DNA of 63,591 nucleotides from Oxalobacteraceae bacterium (GCA_947466695.1 CANIFC010000002.1:1-63591), one strand, 5' to 3'. Counted from the first letter of the stretch, positions 1 to 9,266 are shown. Notes: a model not told the origin generated them from the letters alone. Numbers and translations are program-made.

Positions 1-471
1 AAAATACGTCACAAACAGCACATAGTGCGCAAAGCGGTATTCCTTCACCTTGCCTTGATAGGTATCGACCAGAAAGGCAATTTGGGTAAAGGTGAAGAAC
101 GAAATTCCTATCGGTAAAATAATATGCAGCGCCGGAAAATCCGCCCCCAACAGATAATTGGCGCTGAAAATATAAAAATCGGCATATTTAAAATAGGCCA
201 GCAACAGCAGATTAGCGGCGATCGCCAAAATTAACCAACGTCTAGATACAATCCGTTCGGTATGTGCAATCTGCCAGCCTAAACAATAATTGCTACAGAT
301 GGAGGCGAGCAGCAGAGGAACGTACCTGTAATCCCACCAGCCATAAAAAAACACCGAGGCGAGTGCCAGCCATATCGCAGCAAGTTGATGGCTGCGCTTG
401 GCCAATAAGAAAAATATGGACGCTGTAACTGGCAGGAAGATAAATATAAAACCAAATGAATTAAAAAGCAT
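1..471 (-). CDS. MBOAT-family membrane O-acyltransferase (AlgI/DltB type), N-terminal part only
   Basis: The reading frame is open from an ATG at 471 to the left edge and gives 157 residues; the C-terminal part, with the expected catalytic histidine, is outside the window. The protein starts MLFNSFGFIFIFLPVTASIF, carries FYGWWDYRYVPLLLASI near residue 45 and LPIGISFFTFTQIAFLVDTY near residue 120, and is just entering the FPQLIAGP-type motif at the edge. This is the usual N-terminus of AlgI-like MBOAT enzymes, which transfer acyl (often acetyl) groups to exported polysaccharides across the inner membrane. It is on the same strand as the exosortase polysaccharide genes and next to a second acyltransferase, so O-acylation of that polymer is inferred. 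Confidence 0.85.
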   Translation of the reverse strand, partial: MLFNSFGFIFIFLPVTASIFFLLAKRSHQLAAIWLALASVFFYGWWDYRYVPLLLASICSNYCLGWQIAHTERIVSRRWLILAIAANLLLLAYFKYADFYIFSANYLLGADFPALHIILPIGISFFTFTQIAFLVDTYQGKVKEYRFAHYVLFVTYF

Positions 472-656
472 CGGTTAAATCGATCGTGGTGAATAATCAA
501 AGTTCGTTTACGATAAATAATCTCTCGCGAGAATTACCATGACTTTAAGTGATATACCGCTAGAGTACGGCTCTAAAAAATTCTTATTTGATATCTATTT
601 GACATTTATTTTTCTAAAATAAAACCTCTTTCAACAAATTTAAATACTCTAATAAT

Positions 657-1763
657 TTATCGATTTCTGAACACCCCTGCTGCTCTAAACACCTGCGAAA
701 AAAACCGATCAAATGTACTGCTAATCCACAATTTTTTTTGTTCAGTGACTATGCCAATTAAATAAGTTGAGAGCCCGATCAAGACAGACACCCTGACAAT
801 ATCAACAACACTTAATGGGTCATGGAGGTAGAAGCTCAGCCACATTGATATCACCAGCATATGGACCAGATATAAAGTGAAGGTATAAGACGAAATCGTG
901 CGTATGATTTGACTGAAATTTTCAAGTACTGAAAAATGTGAGTATCTGGCGCAGAAAAAATTCACCAAAACGATCATAGCTACGCTGTAATCAGCCAGAT
1001 AGCGGCTTGCACTGCCAAGAGGAAGTGCTTTAAACGGCCATATCGACACGCCCAGCATGTGCAAATAGTGATCTAAATTAGAATATTTATAGAAAACTAA
1101 GGCAACGATGCTAAATACCCAACCCAATCTCGCTAATTTTATGCCGAGAGGATATTTGTTCTGGTAACGAAAAAGAAGAACACCACTCATCCAGACCGGT
1201 AGCAGCAACCATAATTTATACCCAAGAATGAGGAATACAATTACGCCAAAAAAAAGCCGTTTATACGATGATAGATAATACAAAGTAGCAAAAAAAATGT
1301 AATACCAGACCTCATAGCTCAGAGACCAGTACGGGATCAACCAAGGCGGAACTTCAGAAAGACTCCATAATTCGCCAAGAAAAAGAAGATGAAAGGGGAT
1401 GTAGAAATAGGCTTTAGCGACTTGGTAAGACGGAGCGAGTGCAGGATTTGAATAAGCGTTACTCATAAAATTCAACACGAATGCCAGCAACATAATAGGA
1501 AGTGCGACCGAATAAATACGTGCGCATCGGGCAACAACATAGTCTTTCAATTCCTGCTGCTTGATCTCAGTCGTGTAAGCAATTACATAGCCGGATAAAA
1601 TAAAAAAAATAATCACGGCTTCGCGCCCGATCTCTGGAACAAAACGTCCGCTAATGTCATCGAGAATCTGATGTTGTCTGAAGTGATCAAGCACGACAAA
1701 CAATGACGCCAGAAAGCGAACGACATCAAGATAAAGTGAGTAATGTTTATTCAAACCGGGCAA
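657..1763 (-). CDS. Acyltransferase family 3 (OafA/YrhL-like) membrane protein
   Basis: 368 residues with about ten hydrophobic segments. The N-terminus has the family signature YLDVVRFLASLFVVLDHFR (residues 11-29) with the conserved Arg and His, followed by FFILSGYVIAY and ARCARIYSVALP. Acyltransferase_3 proteins move acyl groups from the cytoplasm onto cell-surface sugars. The frame opens with TTG at 1763; a second TTG at 1754 (LNKHYSLYLD) matches the usual N-terminus of relatives better, and neither has a clear ribosome-binding site. It lies between a glycosyltransferase and an MBOAT gene at the distal end of the exosortase locus. The acceptor sugar cannot be read from sequence. Codon use is more AT-rich than in the genes on either side of xrtA, which may point to a variable end of the locus. 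Confidence 0.85.
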   Translation of the reverse strand: MPGLNKHYSLYLDVVRFLASLFVVLDHFRQHQILDDISGRFVPEIGREAVIIFFILSGYVIAYTTEIKQQELKDYVVARCARIYSVALPIMLLAFVLNFMSNAYSNPALAPSYQVAKAYFYIPFHLLFLGELWSLSEVPPWLIPYWSLSYEVWYYIFFATLYYLSSYKRLFFGVIVFLILGYKLWLLLPVWMSGVLLFRYQNKYPLGIKLARLGWVFSIVALVFYKYSNLDHYLHMLGVSIWPFKALPLGSASRYLADYSVAMIVLVNFFCARYSHFSVLENFSQIIRTISSYTFTLYLVHMLVISMWLSFYLHDPLSVVDIVRVSVLIGLSTYLIGIVTEQKKLWISSTFDRFFSQVFRAAGVFRNR

Positions 1764-1892
1764 TCAAATTGAAATGCAGTTTAGGATGTATCTTGCCAAA
1801 ATGCGTCTGTATCTTCTACTGCGTCAAGCCGTTAAAAAATACTCTATGAGCGAACATATTGTATTTTCATGGTCCTCGCTTGAGAGCTATAT

Positions 1893-3107
1893 TCATGCTA
1901 CTTTCGCACAATAAATCCCCGCATAAACCGCCTGATATCTGGCCACGCTGACCGGCCAGTTACGTTCGTTCTCAACATAGCTGCGGGCGGCTGTTCGTAG
2001 TGCCGGCCAACGTTCTGGCTGATTGATGAGACCCAGAACCTTGCTGGCTAGGGCTTGCGGATCGTCGGCCTTGAACAGGATGCCGGTTTTGCCGTCATCG
2101 ATCAATTCAACATGTCCCCCCACATCGGAGGCGACCAGCAGGCGGCCCTGCGCCATGGCCTCCAGGGGTTTGAGGGGCGTGACCAGTTCGGTGAGGCGCA
2201 TACGCAGGCGCGGATACACCAGTACGTCGACCAGATTGTAATAACGTTGCACCTGCTCATGCGGCACCCGGCCCGTGAATGTGACATGCGCCGCGACGCC
2301 CAATTGTTGCGCCAGCGATTTCAGCTGTGACTCTTGCGGGCCACCGCCTACCAGCAGCAAATGAATCGCCGGGTTTGCCACCAGCATGATGGGCAAGGCT
2401 TTCAGCAAGACATCAAGGCCTTCATAGGCATAGAAAGAGCCGATAAAGCCGAGCACCGTTTTGCCTTCCAGGCTCAGCTCGTGGGCAAGCGCTGTATCGG
2501 CCGTCTCGCCGATATGAAAATCGTCAATATTGACGGCATTGGGAATGACGGTCACCTTGCCCGATGAAATACCCCGCTCGATAATATCGCTGCGCAGGCC
2601 TTCACAAATCGTCGTGACGGCCGCGACATTTTTTATTGCGTAGGTTTCCATGGCACGGGTCAGGCGATAACGCAGGCCGCCTTCGGAACTGGTGCCATGG
2701 TCGACGGCGGCATCTTCCCAGAAGGCGCGGATCTCATAGACAACGGGTATACCCAAACGCTTGCCAACGCGCAGGGCGGCAATCGCATTGAGCGCGGGGG
2801 AATGGGCGTGCAAGATGTCGGGCTTGACCTGCTCTGCCACTTGTTGCAGGCGACGCGCGAGATTGTTGATGACGGCAAGCTGGTTGAGCACCGGCAAGCG
2901 ATTCATCCAGCTTTGTTGCGGTGTACGCGAAAAGACCCACTCGCTATCGACCGTTTCTTCGGCCTTGGTATAGCTACCCTGTTTGGGGCTGGTGATATGA
3001 AAGGTTTCCCAGCCGAGTGCACGCTGCTGCTTCAAAATGGATAGCGTACGGAAGGTATAGCCGCTATGGAGCGGAATGGAGTGATCGAGAATGTGCAGGA
3101 TACGCAT
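1893..3107 (-). CDS. Glycosyltransferase family 4, exosortase A-associated (Daro_2409 type)
   Basis: 404 residues beginning MRILHILDHSIPLHSGYTF, the characteristic start of the exosortase-associated glycosyltransferase family TIGR04063. It is a GT-B fold enzyme: an N-terminal acceptor half, a central VLGFIGSFYAYEGLDVLLKA start of the nucleotide-sugar half (about residue 215), and a C-terminal TPLKPLEAMAQG motif followed by ASDVGGHVELI. It should add a sugar to the lipid-linked repeat unit at the cytoplasmic face of the inner membrane. The donor is unknown. It starts 31 bp after the stop of the amidotransferase gene and is probably co-transcribed with it. Length is normal for the family. Confidence 0.9.
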   Translation of the reverse strand: MRILHILDHSIPLHSGYTFRTLSILKQQRALGWETFHITSPKQGSYTKAEETVDSEWVFSRTPQQSWMNRLPVLNQLAVINNLARRLQQVAEQVKPDILHAHSPALNAIAALRVGKRLGIPVVYEIRAFWEDAAVDHGTSSEGGLRYRLTRAMETYAIKNVAAVTTICEGLRSDIIERGISSGKVTVIPNAVNIDDFHIGETADTALAHELSLEGKTVLGFIGSFYAYEGLDVLLKALPIMLVANPAIHLLLVGGGPQESQLKSLAQQLGVAAHVTFTGRVPHEQVQRYYNLVDVLVYPRLRMRLTELVTPLKPLEAMAQGRLLVASDVGGHVELIDDGKTGILFKADDPQALASKVLGLINQPERWPALRTAARSYVENERNWPVSVARYQAVYAGIYCAKVA

Positions 3108-3138
3108 AGATTATTTTGAAAGGGCTTGAAGGGGGCGT

Positions 3139-5061
3139 TCAGGCTGGCTGGCGCAGGCCGGGGTGGGCATTTTCCAGGACGTTGCGCAAGAATGCCTCGA
3201 ACATCAGCAATGACCACAGCGGCGCGCTGTTATCACGGCGCCCGGACTCGTGGTAATCGACTAGCTCGGTCAGATACGCCATGTCAAAAATACCGATCGA
3301 AGACATGGTCGGGCCCAATACGGCTTCGCGTACCCGTTGCCGCAACGGCCCGCGCAGCCAGTTGGCCAGGGGAATGGAAAATCCCATTTTTGGCCGGTAC
3401 AGGATGTCGTCTGACAAATAAACTTCCATTGATTTTTTCAGGATATATTTTCCTTCTCCGCCACGTAATTTCATGGCTGAAGGGATACCTGAAACCCACT
3501 CGACAAACTGATGGTCCAGCAACGGCACCCGAACTTCGAGTGCATGCGCCATGCTGGCGCGGTCAACCTTGGTGAGAATATCGCCGGGCAGATAAGTCTT
3601 CATGTCGAGATACTGAACCAGCGATAAAGGGTCGTCCGTCGGGGCGTTGGCGGCATGAGCGAGCATGACCTCTACAGCGTGATAGCCTTGCAGATCATTG
3701 CGAAAATGCGCGCTGAACAAGCGCGACCGGATGCGGTCGGGCATGATGGAAACGCCTTGAAAATAGCTCGGTGCCAGATCGCTGGCAAGCGCCTCAAACG
3801 TGGTCTTGGCACGAAACCTGCGCGGTGCCCAATCGGCTTTCGGATAATATTTTGCCAGCAAGCCAAACACCGGCTGGCGGATCGCTGCCGGTATGGCCGA
3901 ACGCACGCGGTCGGTGACCAGGGCGTGATGGTGACGCCGGTAACCGGCAAAATTTTCATCACCACCATCGCCGGAGAGCGCGACCGTGACGTGTTTTCTG
4001 GCGAGCTGGCAGACCCGGTAAGTCGGAATCGCAGAACTGTCGGCATACGGCTCATCATACAAACTGGCCAGGGTATCGATGAGGCCGTAATCATCTTTGT
4101 CGACCGTTTCGGTGTGGTGACGGGTGTTGTACTGGTTGGCGACCTGGGTGGCAAAGACCGATTCATCAAACTTGGGATCGTTAAACGCAATCGAGCAGGT
4201 ATTGACCGGAGTATCACTCAAGCCAGCCATCATGGCGACGACTGCGCTGGAGTCAACGCCACCAGAAAGGAAGCCACCGAGCGGGACATCGGCAATCAGG
4301 TGGCTGCTGACGGCTTCCCGGAAACGGCTCGCCAATTCGTCTTGTATGGCTGACTCGGAAGCCGGTGCGTTGGCAATGAAGGGCACATCCCAGTATTTTT
4401 TCTGAGTCACAGAAGTGTCGCCGACCTTGATGCTTATCTTATGACCGGGTGCCAGCTTATAGGCATATTTAAAAATGGTCCGTGGTTCTGGCACATAGCC
4501 AAAAGCAAAATAATCTTCGACGGCGCGGGGATCAATCTCGCGGCTCAGCTCTGGCAGTGACAAGAGCGACTTTAATTCCGAGCCAAAAGCGAACATGCCA
4601 TCAGCTAAAACAGTATAGAAAAAAGGTTTGATCCCTAGCCGGTCGCGCGCCATGAACAAGGTGTGAAGATGACGGTCCCACAGCGTAAAAGCAAACATGC
4701 CGCGAAAATGGCTGACACAGTCGTCACCCCATTGTTCCCAGGCGTGCACGATGACTTCAGTATCGCAGTGGCTGGCGAAACAGTGGCCAAGCACCGTCAG
4801 TTCCTGCATCAGGGCCTGAAAATTATAGATTTCGCCGTTGAACACCACGACCACGCTGCGGTCTTCGTTAAAGAGTGGCTGCTGGCCTGACGCGAGGTCA
4901 ATAATTGACAGCCGGCGGTGGCCAAAACCAAGCGCTCGCTCCGTGTACAAACCACCCTCTACCGGGCCGCGGTGAAACTGCGTCTCGTTCATCCGCTCAA
5001 GCGCCGCACGATCAATGGTGCGCGCTCCGCTCATATCAAACATGCCTACGATTCCACACAT
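3139..5061 (-). CDS. XrtA/PEP-CTERM system amidotransferase (asparagine synthase-like)
   Basis: 640 residues. Cys2 after the initiator Met (MCGIVGMFD) is the class II glutaminase nucleophile; HRRLSIIDL, FNGEIYNF and HCDTEVIVHAW form the glutamine site. The C-terminal synthetase half has the ATP PP-loop SGGVDSSA near residue 265 and ALSGDGGDENFAGYRRHH. This matches the exosortase-associated amidotransferase family TIGR03108, thought to amidate a sugar acid or peptide component during exopolysaccharide assembly. One oddity is HRGPVEGG near residue 32, where relatives have HRGPD; the codon reads GTA (Val). Otherwise all catalytic motifs are intact. The start is ATG 5061, as needed for Cys2 to become N-terminal. 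It follows the Stp2 gene by 23 bp. Confidence 0.93.
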   Translation of the reverse strand: MCGIVGMFDMSGARTIDRAALERMNETQFHRGPVEGGLYTERALGFGHRRLSIIDLASGQQPLFNEDRSVVVVFNGEIYNFQALMQELTVLGHCFASHCDTEVIVHAWEQWGDDCVSHFRGMFAFTLWDRHLHTLFMARDRLGIKPFFYTVLADGMFAFGSELKSLLSLPELSREIDPRAVEDYFAFGYVPEPRTIFKYAYKLAPGHKISIKVGDTSVTQKKYWDVPFIANAPASESAIQDELASRFREAVSSHLIADVPLGGFLSGGVDSSAVVAMMAGLSDTPVNTCSIAFNDPKFDESVFATQVANQYNTRHHTETVDKDDYGLIDTLASLYDEPYADSSAIPTYRVCQLARKHVTVALSGDGGDENFAGYRRHHHALVTDRVRSAIPAAIRQPVFGLLAKYYPKADWAPRRFRAKTTFEALASDLAPSYFQGVSIMPDRIRSRLFSAHFRNDLQGYHAVEVMLAHAANAPTDDPLSLVQYLDMKTYLPGDILTKVDRASMAHALEVRVPLLDHQFVEWVSGIPSAMKLRGGEGKYILKKSMEVYLSDDILYRPKMGFSIPLANWLRGPLRQRVREAVLGPTMSSIGIFDMAYLTELVDYHESGRRDNSAPLWSLLMFEAFLRNVLENAHPGLRQPA

Positions 5062-5084
5062 GATGCTGTCACTTCCTTTAAATT

Positions 5085-6227
5085 TTATGTCTTTGCGGCG
5101 CAGAGCGTGTCGTATAAACCGGTGTAAGCATCAAGCATGGCTTCAATGCTGTAGCTGCGCTCGATACGCTGACGGCCGGCGGCACCGTGCTGCAACCGCA
5201 ACTCGGGCGCGAGCACATATCTGGCGAGGGCGCTTGCAAACGCCTGGTTGTCATGAACCGGTACCAGTTTTCCTGTCACGTTATCGAGAATGACTTCGGG
5301 CATGCCACCCACTTTGGTGGCCACTACCGGTAAGCCGCTGGCCATCGCCTCAAGCACAACAACAGGCGTACCTTCGGCAATGGAGCTCATGGCGAAAACC
5401 GAAAAAGTCTGCATCAGTGCAGCGATATCGTCCCTGGCACCGGGTAACCAGACTAAATGCGCGATACCGGCATCACTAACTTTTTGTCTCAGGCCAGCCA
5501 GCAAGGGACCATCACCGATAATGATTAATCTCAAACGGTCTTTTTGCGCAGGTAATTGCGCGCACAAAAAAATGAATGCATCGATCAGCCCGGCATGGTT
5601 CTTGACGTCCTGAATGCGGCCGACGGTACCGATCACGAAACAGTCTTTTGAAAAATGCGCTGCCGCATGATGACGATCATCGTTCATAGCAGGAAAAAAC
5701 TGGCGCGTATCGACGCCATTGTTGATGAGGGTATTTTTCTGCTCACGAACGCCGATGACGTCCTTGAACCAGCGCCTTAAGTCGGCGGAAACAGGCACAA
5801 AACGATCGATAAAAGGACGGCATGCGCGCCTGAGCAAATTGTATTTCCAGTTGCTACCGTCGGGGTCGCTGGCATCACGGCCATGCTCGGCATGAATGCG
5901 CACAGGCACACCGGCCAGGGTCGCGACGACGCTGTATTCAAGTGCCGAGATATTGTAGGTGTGCAGTATGGCTGGCCTGATCCGGCGCAGTAATGACCAT
6001 ATGGAAAAATGCGTCTTTAGCCCCAGCCCGGGGCGTTTGTGAAGGGCAAAAATATCGACACCAGGACGGACAATTTTTTTTGAAAAATCGCTGTAATCGG
6101 TCAGGCAGACGACTGCGTGGCGGTATTTGTCTCGAGGCATACGATTGATGCATTCGGCCAGCAAGGTTTCAAGCCCGCCGAAGTCAAATCGATAGATCAG
6201 GTGGACCACTAACGGTAATTGATTCAT
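5085..6227 (-). CDS. XrtA-associated glycosyltransferase Stp2 (TIGR03088 type)
   Basis: 380 residues, GT-B fold, family 4. The N-terminus VVHLIYRFDFGGLETLLAEC and the central HAEHGRDASDPDGSNWKY are hallmarks of the exosortase-associated sugar transferase Stp2. The donor-binding half shows VIGTVGRIQDVKNHAGLIDA and the E-x7-E motif EGTPVVVLEAMASGLPVVAT. It should add a sugar to the growing lipid-linked repeat in the cytoplasm. It sits directly downstream of xrtA (104-bp gap) and upstream of the amidotransferase, the gene order usual for such loci. Start ATG 6227 lacks a strong ribosome-binding site. Sugar specificity cannot be deduced. Confidence 0.92.
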   Translation of the reverse strand: MNQLPLVVHLIYRFDFGGLETLLAECINRMPRDKYRHAVVCLTDYSDFSKKIVRPGVDIFALHKRPGLGLKTHFSIWSLLRRIRPAILHTYNISALEYSVVATLAGVPVRIHAEHGRDASDPDGSNWKYNLLRRACRPFIDRFVPVSADLRRWFKDVIGVREQKNTLINNGVDTRQFFPAMNDDRHHAAAHFSKDCFVIGTVGRIQDVKNHAGLIDAFIFLCAQLPAQKDRLRLIIIGDGPLLAGLRQKVSDAGIAHLVWLPGARDDIAALMQTFSVFAMSSIAEGTPVVVLEAMASGLPVVATKVGGMPEVILDNVTGKLVPVHDNQAFASALARYVLAPELRLQHGAAGRQRIERSYSIEAMLDAYTGLYDTLCAAKT

Positions 6228-6305
6228 CGCATAGTTAACGTTATCGGCGTTCGTTAGTGTTCATTGGTAATGTTCGTTTTAACGATTCGTTATTGATGTT
6301 GCTTG

Positions 6306-6331
6306 TTTCTATTCGGTGTTTCTATTCGGTG
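6306..6331. repeat. 13-bp perfect tandem duplication next to the xrtA stop
   Basis: TTTCTATTCGGTG occurs twice without a gap (6306-6318 and 6319-6331), immediately beyond the xrtA stop codon (6332-6334, minus strand). It is probably a recent slippage duplication in the short spacer between xrtA and the Stp2 gene. Confidence 0.8.
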
Positions 6332-7897
6332 TTACTGTTTTTTGTTGCCGGACAGCGTCGAGTTCAGCGATGCCGTGTGCTCAGTCAAAAACTGGCGCAT
6401 TGCGGTGCGTGCCTCACCGGGCTTGTCAGTAAAAGTGGCGTACACGACAAGGGCCGCGCCATCATCGCCGCGCATCAAGATTCTTTCTTTTGCCTGAAGT
6501 AACTTCGCCACGTAGGTATTAGTGGTAAAGCTGTCGTCGATCCAATACCAATGCCACATCAGGACTTTGCGTCCCAGTCTGTCCATGAGCGTGCTCTCGA
6601 CTACAGTCAGAGGCGTGCCAGAGATCACTTCACGATGCCGGCCTGCGCTGATTTGCTGCCACACTGCGTCTTTGTCTTTCACCAGATGGTTAGACGAACT
6701 GATGAGGGAAGAGTCGTGGTCCTGGTTGCGGTAATACCTGACACTGAGGCCGACGGTGGCGCCGTCACGTTGATACCCACGATCAAACCGGGCATTGGCT
6801 GGCATGTAACCCAGCGTCCAGTCTGGCAGTACCGGGGCGTCTTTCCACTGCGACTGAAAGCCGGCGAAACTGGCCACTGCCGGGTTGGCGCTGGCGCGGT
6901 CGATATAGCCTGAATAGAAGGGCCAGAAACTCATGCAGAGCAAGGCAAGCGCCGCTGCTGCCAACACCGGCGAGGTACTGGCAGCGGGTAATGCGCCTGA
7001 CTGGGCGGATACTGATGATTTGCTATCGGCGAGCGCGGGTTCTGCCGGTTCACGCCAGAAACTGCCGACCCAGAACATGACAAACATGACCAGGCCAAAA
7101 AATAACCAGCCGTAGATCAGATGGTCAAATCCCACTGCCATGGTCATGCTGCTCAGATGGCCGATCATCACGATCATGTAAGCGCGCAAGCCATTGGCGA
7201 CAATCGGCACAATGATGGAAAAAACGATAAACACCGCGCGGCGGGTGAACGAACGGTAAGTCAGGTAAGCGTATAAACAGCCCAGCGTGACCGATGAAAT
7301 CAGGTACCTCACGCCGCTGCAGGCTTCCACCACCGACCAGTTACCGGAGGGAATCGAGAAATGCGTGCCTTCGCGCAACACAGGAATTCCCGTCATCTGC
7401 AGAGCCCAGACCGTGAAGTCTGCAGTGAAATCAATGAGCGGAGCGATAAACACATCACCGAACGGGACTGCCAGCAACAAAAAGGCGAAAGGAAACGCCA
7501 TCGCCCATGACATGCGCAGGCCAAGTATCAACATGGCCGAGACTGGCAACATGGCGACGAAGGCGTACTGCTTCACCACCTGCACATCGGCCAGGGCAGC
7601 CAGCAGCCAGGCGAAACCGCACGCAGCCAGTACGGCGAGCGCTGGCCAGTAGGGCCGCACCGGCATCCGGGCGATCGTCTCTCTGCGTTGCCAGATGAGC
7701 CATAGACTGATGGGCGCAATGATGTATCCATGGGCGAAGGTTTCTGAACTATTCCAGATCGCGACGATGGACTGCGCGGTGGCAAAATAGAACAAGAAAG
7801 GAGCGAGCATTGCCACTGCAACGACCAGTAAGCGTAAGCGCGTATTTCCCTGCAGATCAGAAACTATCAAGTGGAACCTTTCTATCGCAACCAGCAT
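6332..7897 (-). CDS. xrtA: Exosortase A fused to an EpsI domain
   Basis: 521 residues. The N-terminal 280 residues form a polytopic exosortase domain with about eight membrane helices. The transpeptidase residues are visible: Cys193 in VEACSGVRYL, Arg238 in NGLRAYMIVMIGH and His259 in FDHLIYGWLFFG. After a Ser/Ala-rich linker and another membrane segment (about residues 306-330) comes an EpsI-type periplasmic domain, giving the exosortase A-EpsI fusion (TIGR03109/TIGR02914). XrtA cleaves PEP-CTERM proteins at the inner membrane and hands them to the cell surface; EpsI is linked to polysaccharide production. Start ATG 7897 has no clear Shine-Dalgarno sequence and is preceded by a very AT-rich spacer. 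No PEP-CTERM substrate is encoded nearby. Confidence 0.96.
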   Translation of the reverse strand: MLVAIERFHLIVSDLQGNTRLRLLVVAVAMLAPFLFYFATAQSIVAIWNSSETFAHGYIIAPISLWLIWQRRETIARMPVRPYWPALAVLAACGFAWLLAALADVQVVKQYAFVAMLPVSAMLILGLRMSWAMAFPFAFLLLAVPFGDVFIAPLIDFTADFTVWALQMTGIPVLREGTHFSIPSGNWSVVEACSGVRYLISSVTLGCLYAYLTYRSFTRRAVFIVFSIIVPIVANGLRAYMIVMIGHLSSMTMAVGFDHLIYGWLFFGLVMFVMFWVGSFWREPAEPALADSKSSVSAQSGALPAASTSPVLAAAALALLCMSFWPFYSGYIDRASANPAVASFAGFQSQWKDAPVLPDWTLGYMPANARFDRGYQRDGATVGLSVRYYRNQDHDSSLISSSNHLVKDKDAVWQQISAGRHREVISGTPLTVVESTLMDRLGRKVLMWHWYWIDDSFTTNTYVAKLLQAKERILMRGDDGAALVVYATFTDKPGEARTAMRQFLTEHTASLNSTLSGNKKQ

Positions 7898-7949
7898 GGT
7901 GAGTGTTAGAGATTTGAAAAATTAAAGAATTAAAATCTTAAAGATTTAG

Positions 7950-7998
7950 AATATTAAAAACAAAAAATATTAAAAACATAAAATATTAAAAATCAAAA
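7950..7998. repeat. AT-rich degenerate tandem repeat upstream of xrtA
   Basis: About three units of a 15-16 bp pattern (AATATTAAAAACAAA and close variants) fill the 133-bp gap between the Stp1 gene and xrtA. The gap is almost pure A/T, unlike the flanking genes. It could be a curved-DNA promoter region for xrtA or an expansion of simple sequence. No -35/-10 pair stands out because the composition is too biased. Confidence 0.7.
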
Positions 7999-8030
7999 AT
8001 AGTATTTTTTTTATAATTATATAGAAGTGC

Positions 8031-9251
8031 CTATAGTAAAGTGTTGACACTTTGTAAATTACTGTCCCAGTTGTATCTCGATTCCACTTTTTTTCTGGCG
8101 GCAATCCCGATGCGCTCATCTTTTTGGCCTAACACGGTAAAAAGAATCCGGGCAAATTCGGCGCCATCTTGTGCCAGCAGCAGTTCCTTGCCGTCCTGCG
8201 CCTCGATGCCTTCGAGCGCCTGTGGCGACACCACGACCGTCTTGGCCATTGCCATCGCCTCGAGCACTTTATTTTGAATACCGCGCGCAATCCGCAGCGG
8301 CGCCACCGCCACATGGGCGTGCGCCAGAAAGGGCCGCACATCAGGAACCAGTCCGGTGACCGTGATTCCCGGCAATTTCGCCAGCTGCATGACCTGTTCG
8401 GAGGGACGGCTGCCGACAATAAAAAATTGCGTATCGGGATGCCTCTTGTGCACGACTGAAAAAATCTCATCGGCAAACCATTGCACGGCGTCTATATTTG
8501 GCCAGTAATCCATCGCGCCGGTAAAGACGATGACCCGGGCAGCGGAAGAATAGGGATTGGCGTATTTCGCTGCCGGTGAAAAGTAGTCAGTATCCACACC
8601 ATTATTGAAGAAGCCGATTTTGCCGGCACTTTCAGGAGCGAGTTGCCTGAATAAAGCCGCTTCTGGCTCTGAGACAAATAAAGCGGCATCACAGGTCGCG
8701 GCAATTTTTCTTTCATAGGCCAGCAAGGTGCGCGCTTCGCGCTGATACAGCCAACTCATGGGCCAGATTTTTTTGCCGGCATATTGCTGCCATTTGTCAG
8801 AATCGATATCGACAAAATCAATGATCCGGCGCGCCTTGGAATACGTTTCTACGAATTGCGCCATGGCGGAAGAAAACACCACGATCTTGTCTATCGCATG
8901 CTGCCGTAACATGTCGTCGACCCATTTTTGCATGGCGGCGCTGCGATAATAATCGAGCGACATCGGCCGATTATTCAGCAAGGCGGTGACACTACCCAGT
9001 TTTGCCATGAGGGGATTGAGCCGTTCAAAATAGCTGCTGTCGCACCATTGCTGCACGGTATCGATGTATTGCAGGTCATTTTGGTCATCAATAAAGCTCG
9101 CCAGATGCACCGTGTACTGTTGGCTCAGGTGCCTGAGCAAATGGTAGGAGCGTATCTTGTCACCCTTGTTGGGAGGATACGGAATACGGTGTACCAGCAG
9201 CAGCAAATGCTCTTTCTGTGGTGTGTCTGGCGGCGTAGCTTGTTGACTCAT
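8031..9251 (-). CDS. XrtA-associated glycosyltransferase Stp1 (TIGR03087 type)
   Basis: 406 residues. The start HLLLLVHRIPYPPNKGDKIR and the downstream VDIDSDKWQQYA segment are typical of the exosortase-associated sugar transferase Stp1. The C-terminal GT-B half has VFTGAMDYWPNIDAVQWFA and GIQNKVLEAMAMAKTVV. It should transfer a sugar to the lipid-linked intermediate in the cytoplasm. It follows the FemAB-like gene with a 15-bp gap, so co-transcription is likely; the AT-rich spacer to xrtA comes after it. Length is normal. Confidence 0.92.
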   Translation of the reverse strand: MSQQATPPDTPQKEHLLLLVHRIPYPPNKGDKIRSYHLLRHLSQQYTVHLASFIDDQNDLQYIDTVQQWCDSSYFERLNPLMAKLGSVTALLNNRPMSLDYYRSAAMQKWVDDMLRQHAIDKIVVFSSAMAQFVETYSKARRIIDFVDIDSDKWQQYAGKKIWPMSWLYQREARTLLAYERKIAATCDAALFVSEPEAALFRQLAPESAGKIGFFNNGVDTDYFSPAAKYANPYSSAARVIVFTGAMDYWPNIDAVQWFADEIFSVVHKRHPDTQFFIVGSRPSEQVMQLAKLPGITVTGLVPDVRPFLAHAHVAVAPLRIARGIQNKVLEAMAMAKTVVVSPQALEGIEAQDGKELLLAQDGAEFARILFTVLGQKDERIGIAARKKVESRYNWDSNLQSVNTLL

Positions 9252-9266
9252 TGTATACGCAGTCCA

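Noticed and set aside
279-500. 73-residue minus-strand frame
   Set aside because: Frame-shifted shadow of the MBOAT gene, whose own frame is open from 471 to the left edge and has clear family motifs.
3655-4353. 232-residue plus-strand frame opposite the amidotransferase gene
   Set aside because: No recognisable motifs; fully antisense to a conserved gene with intact catalytic residues.
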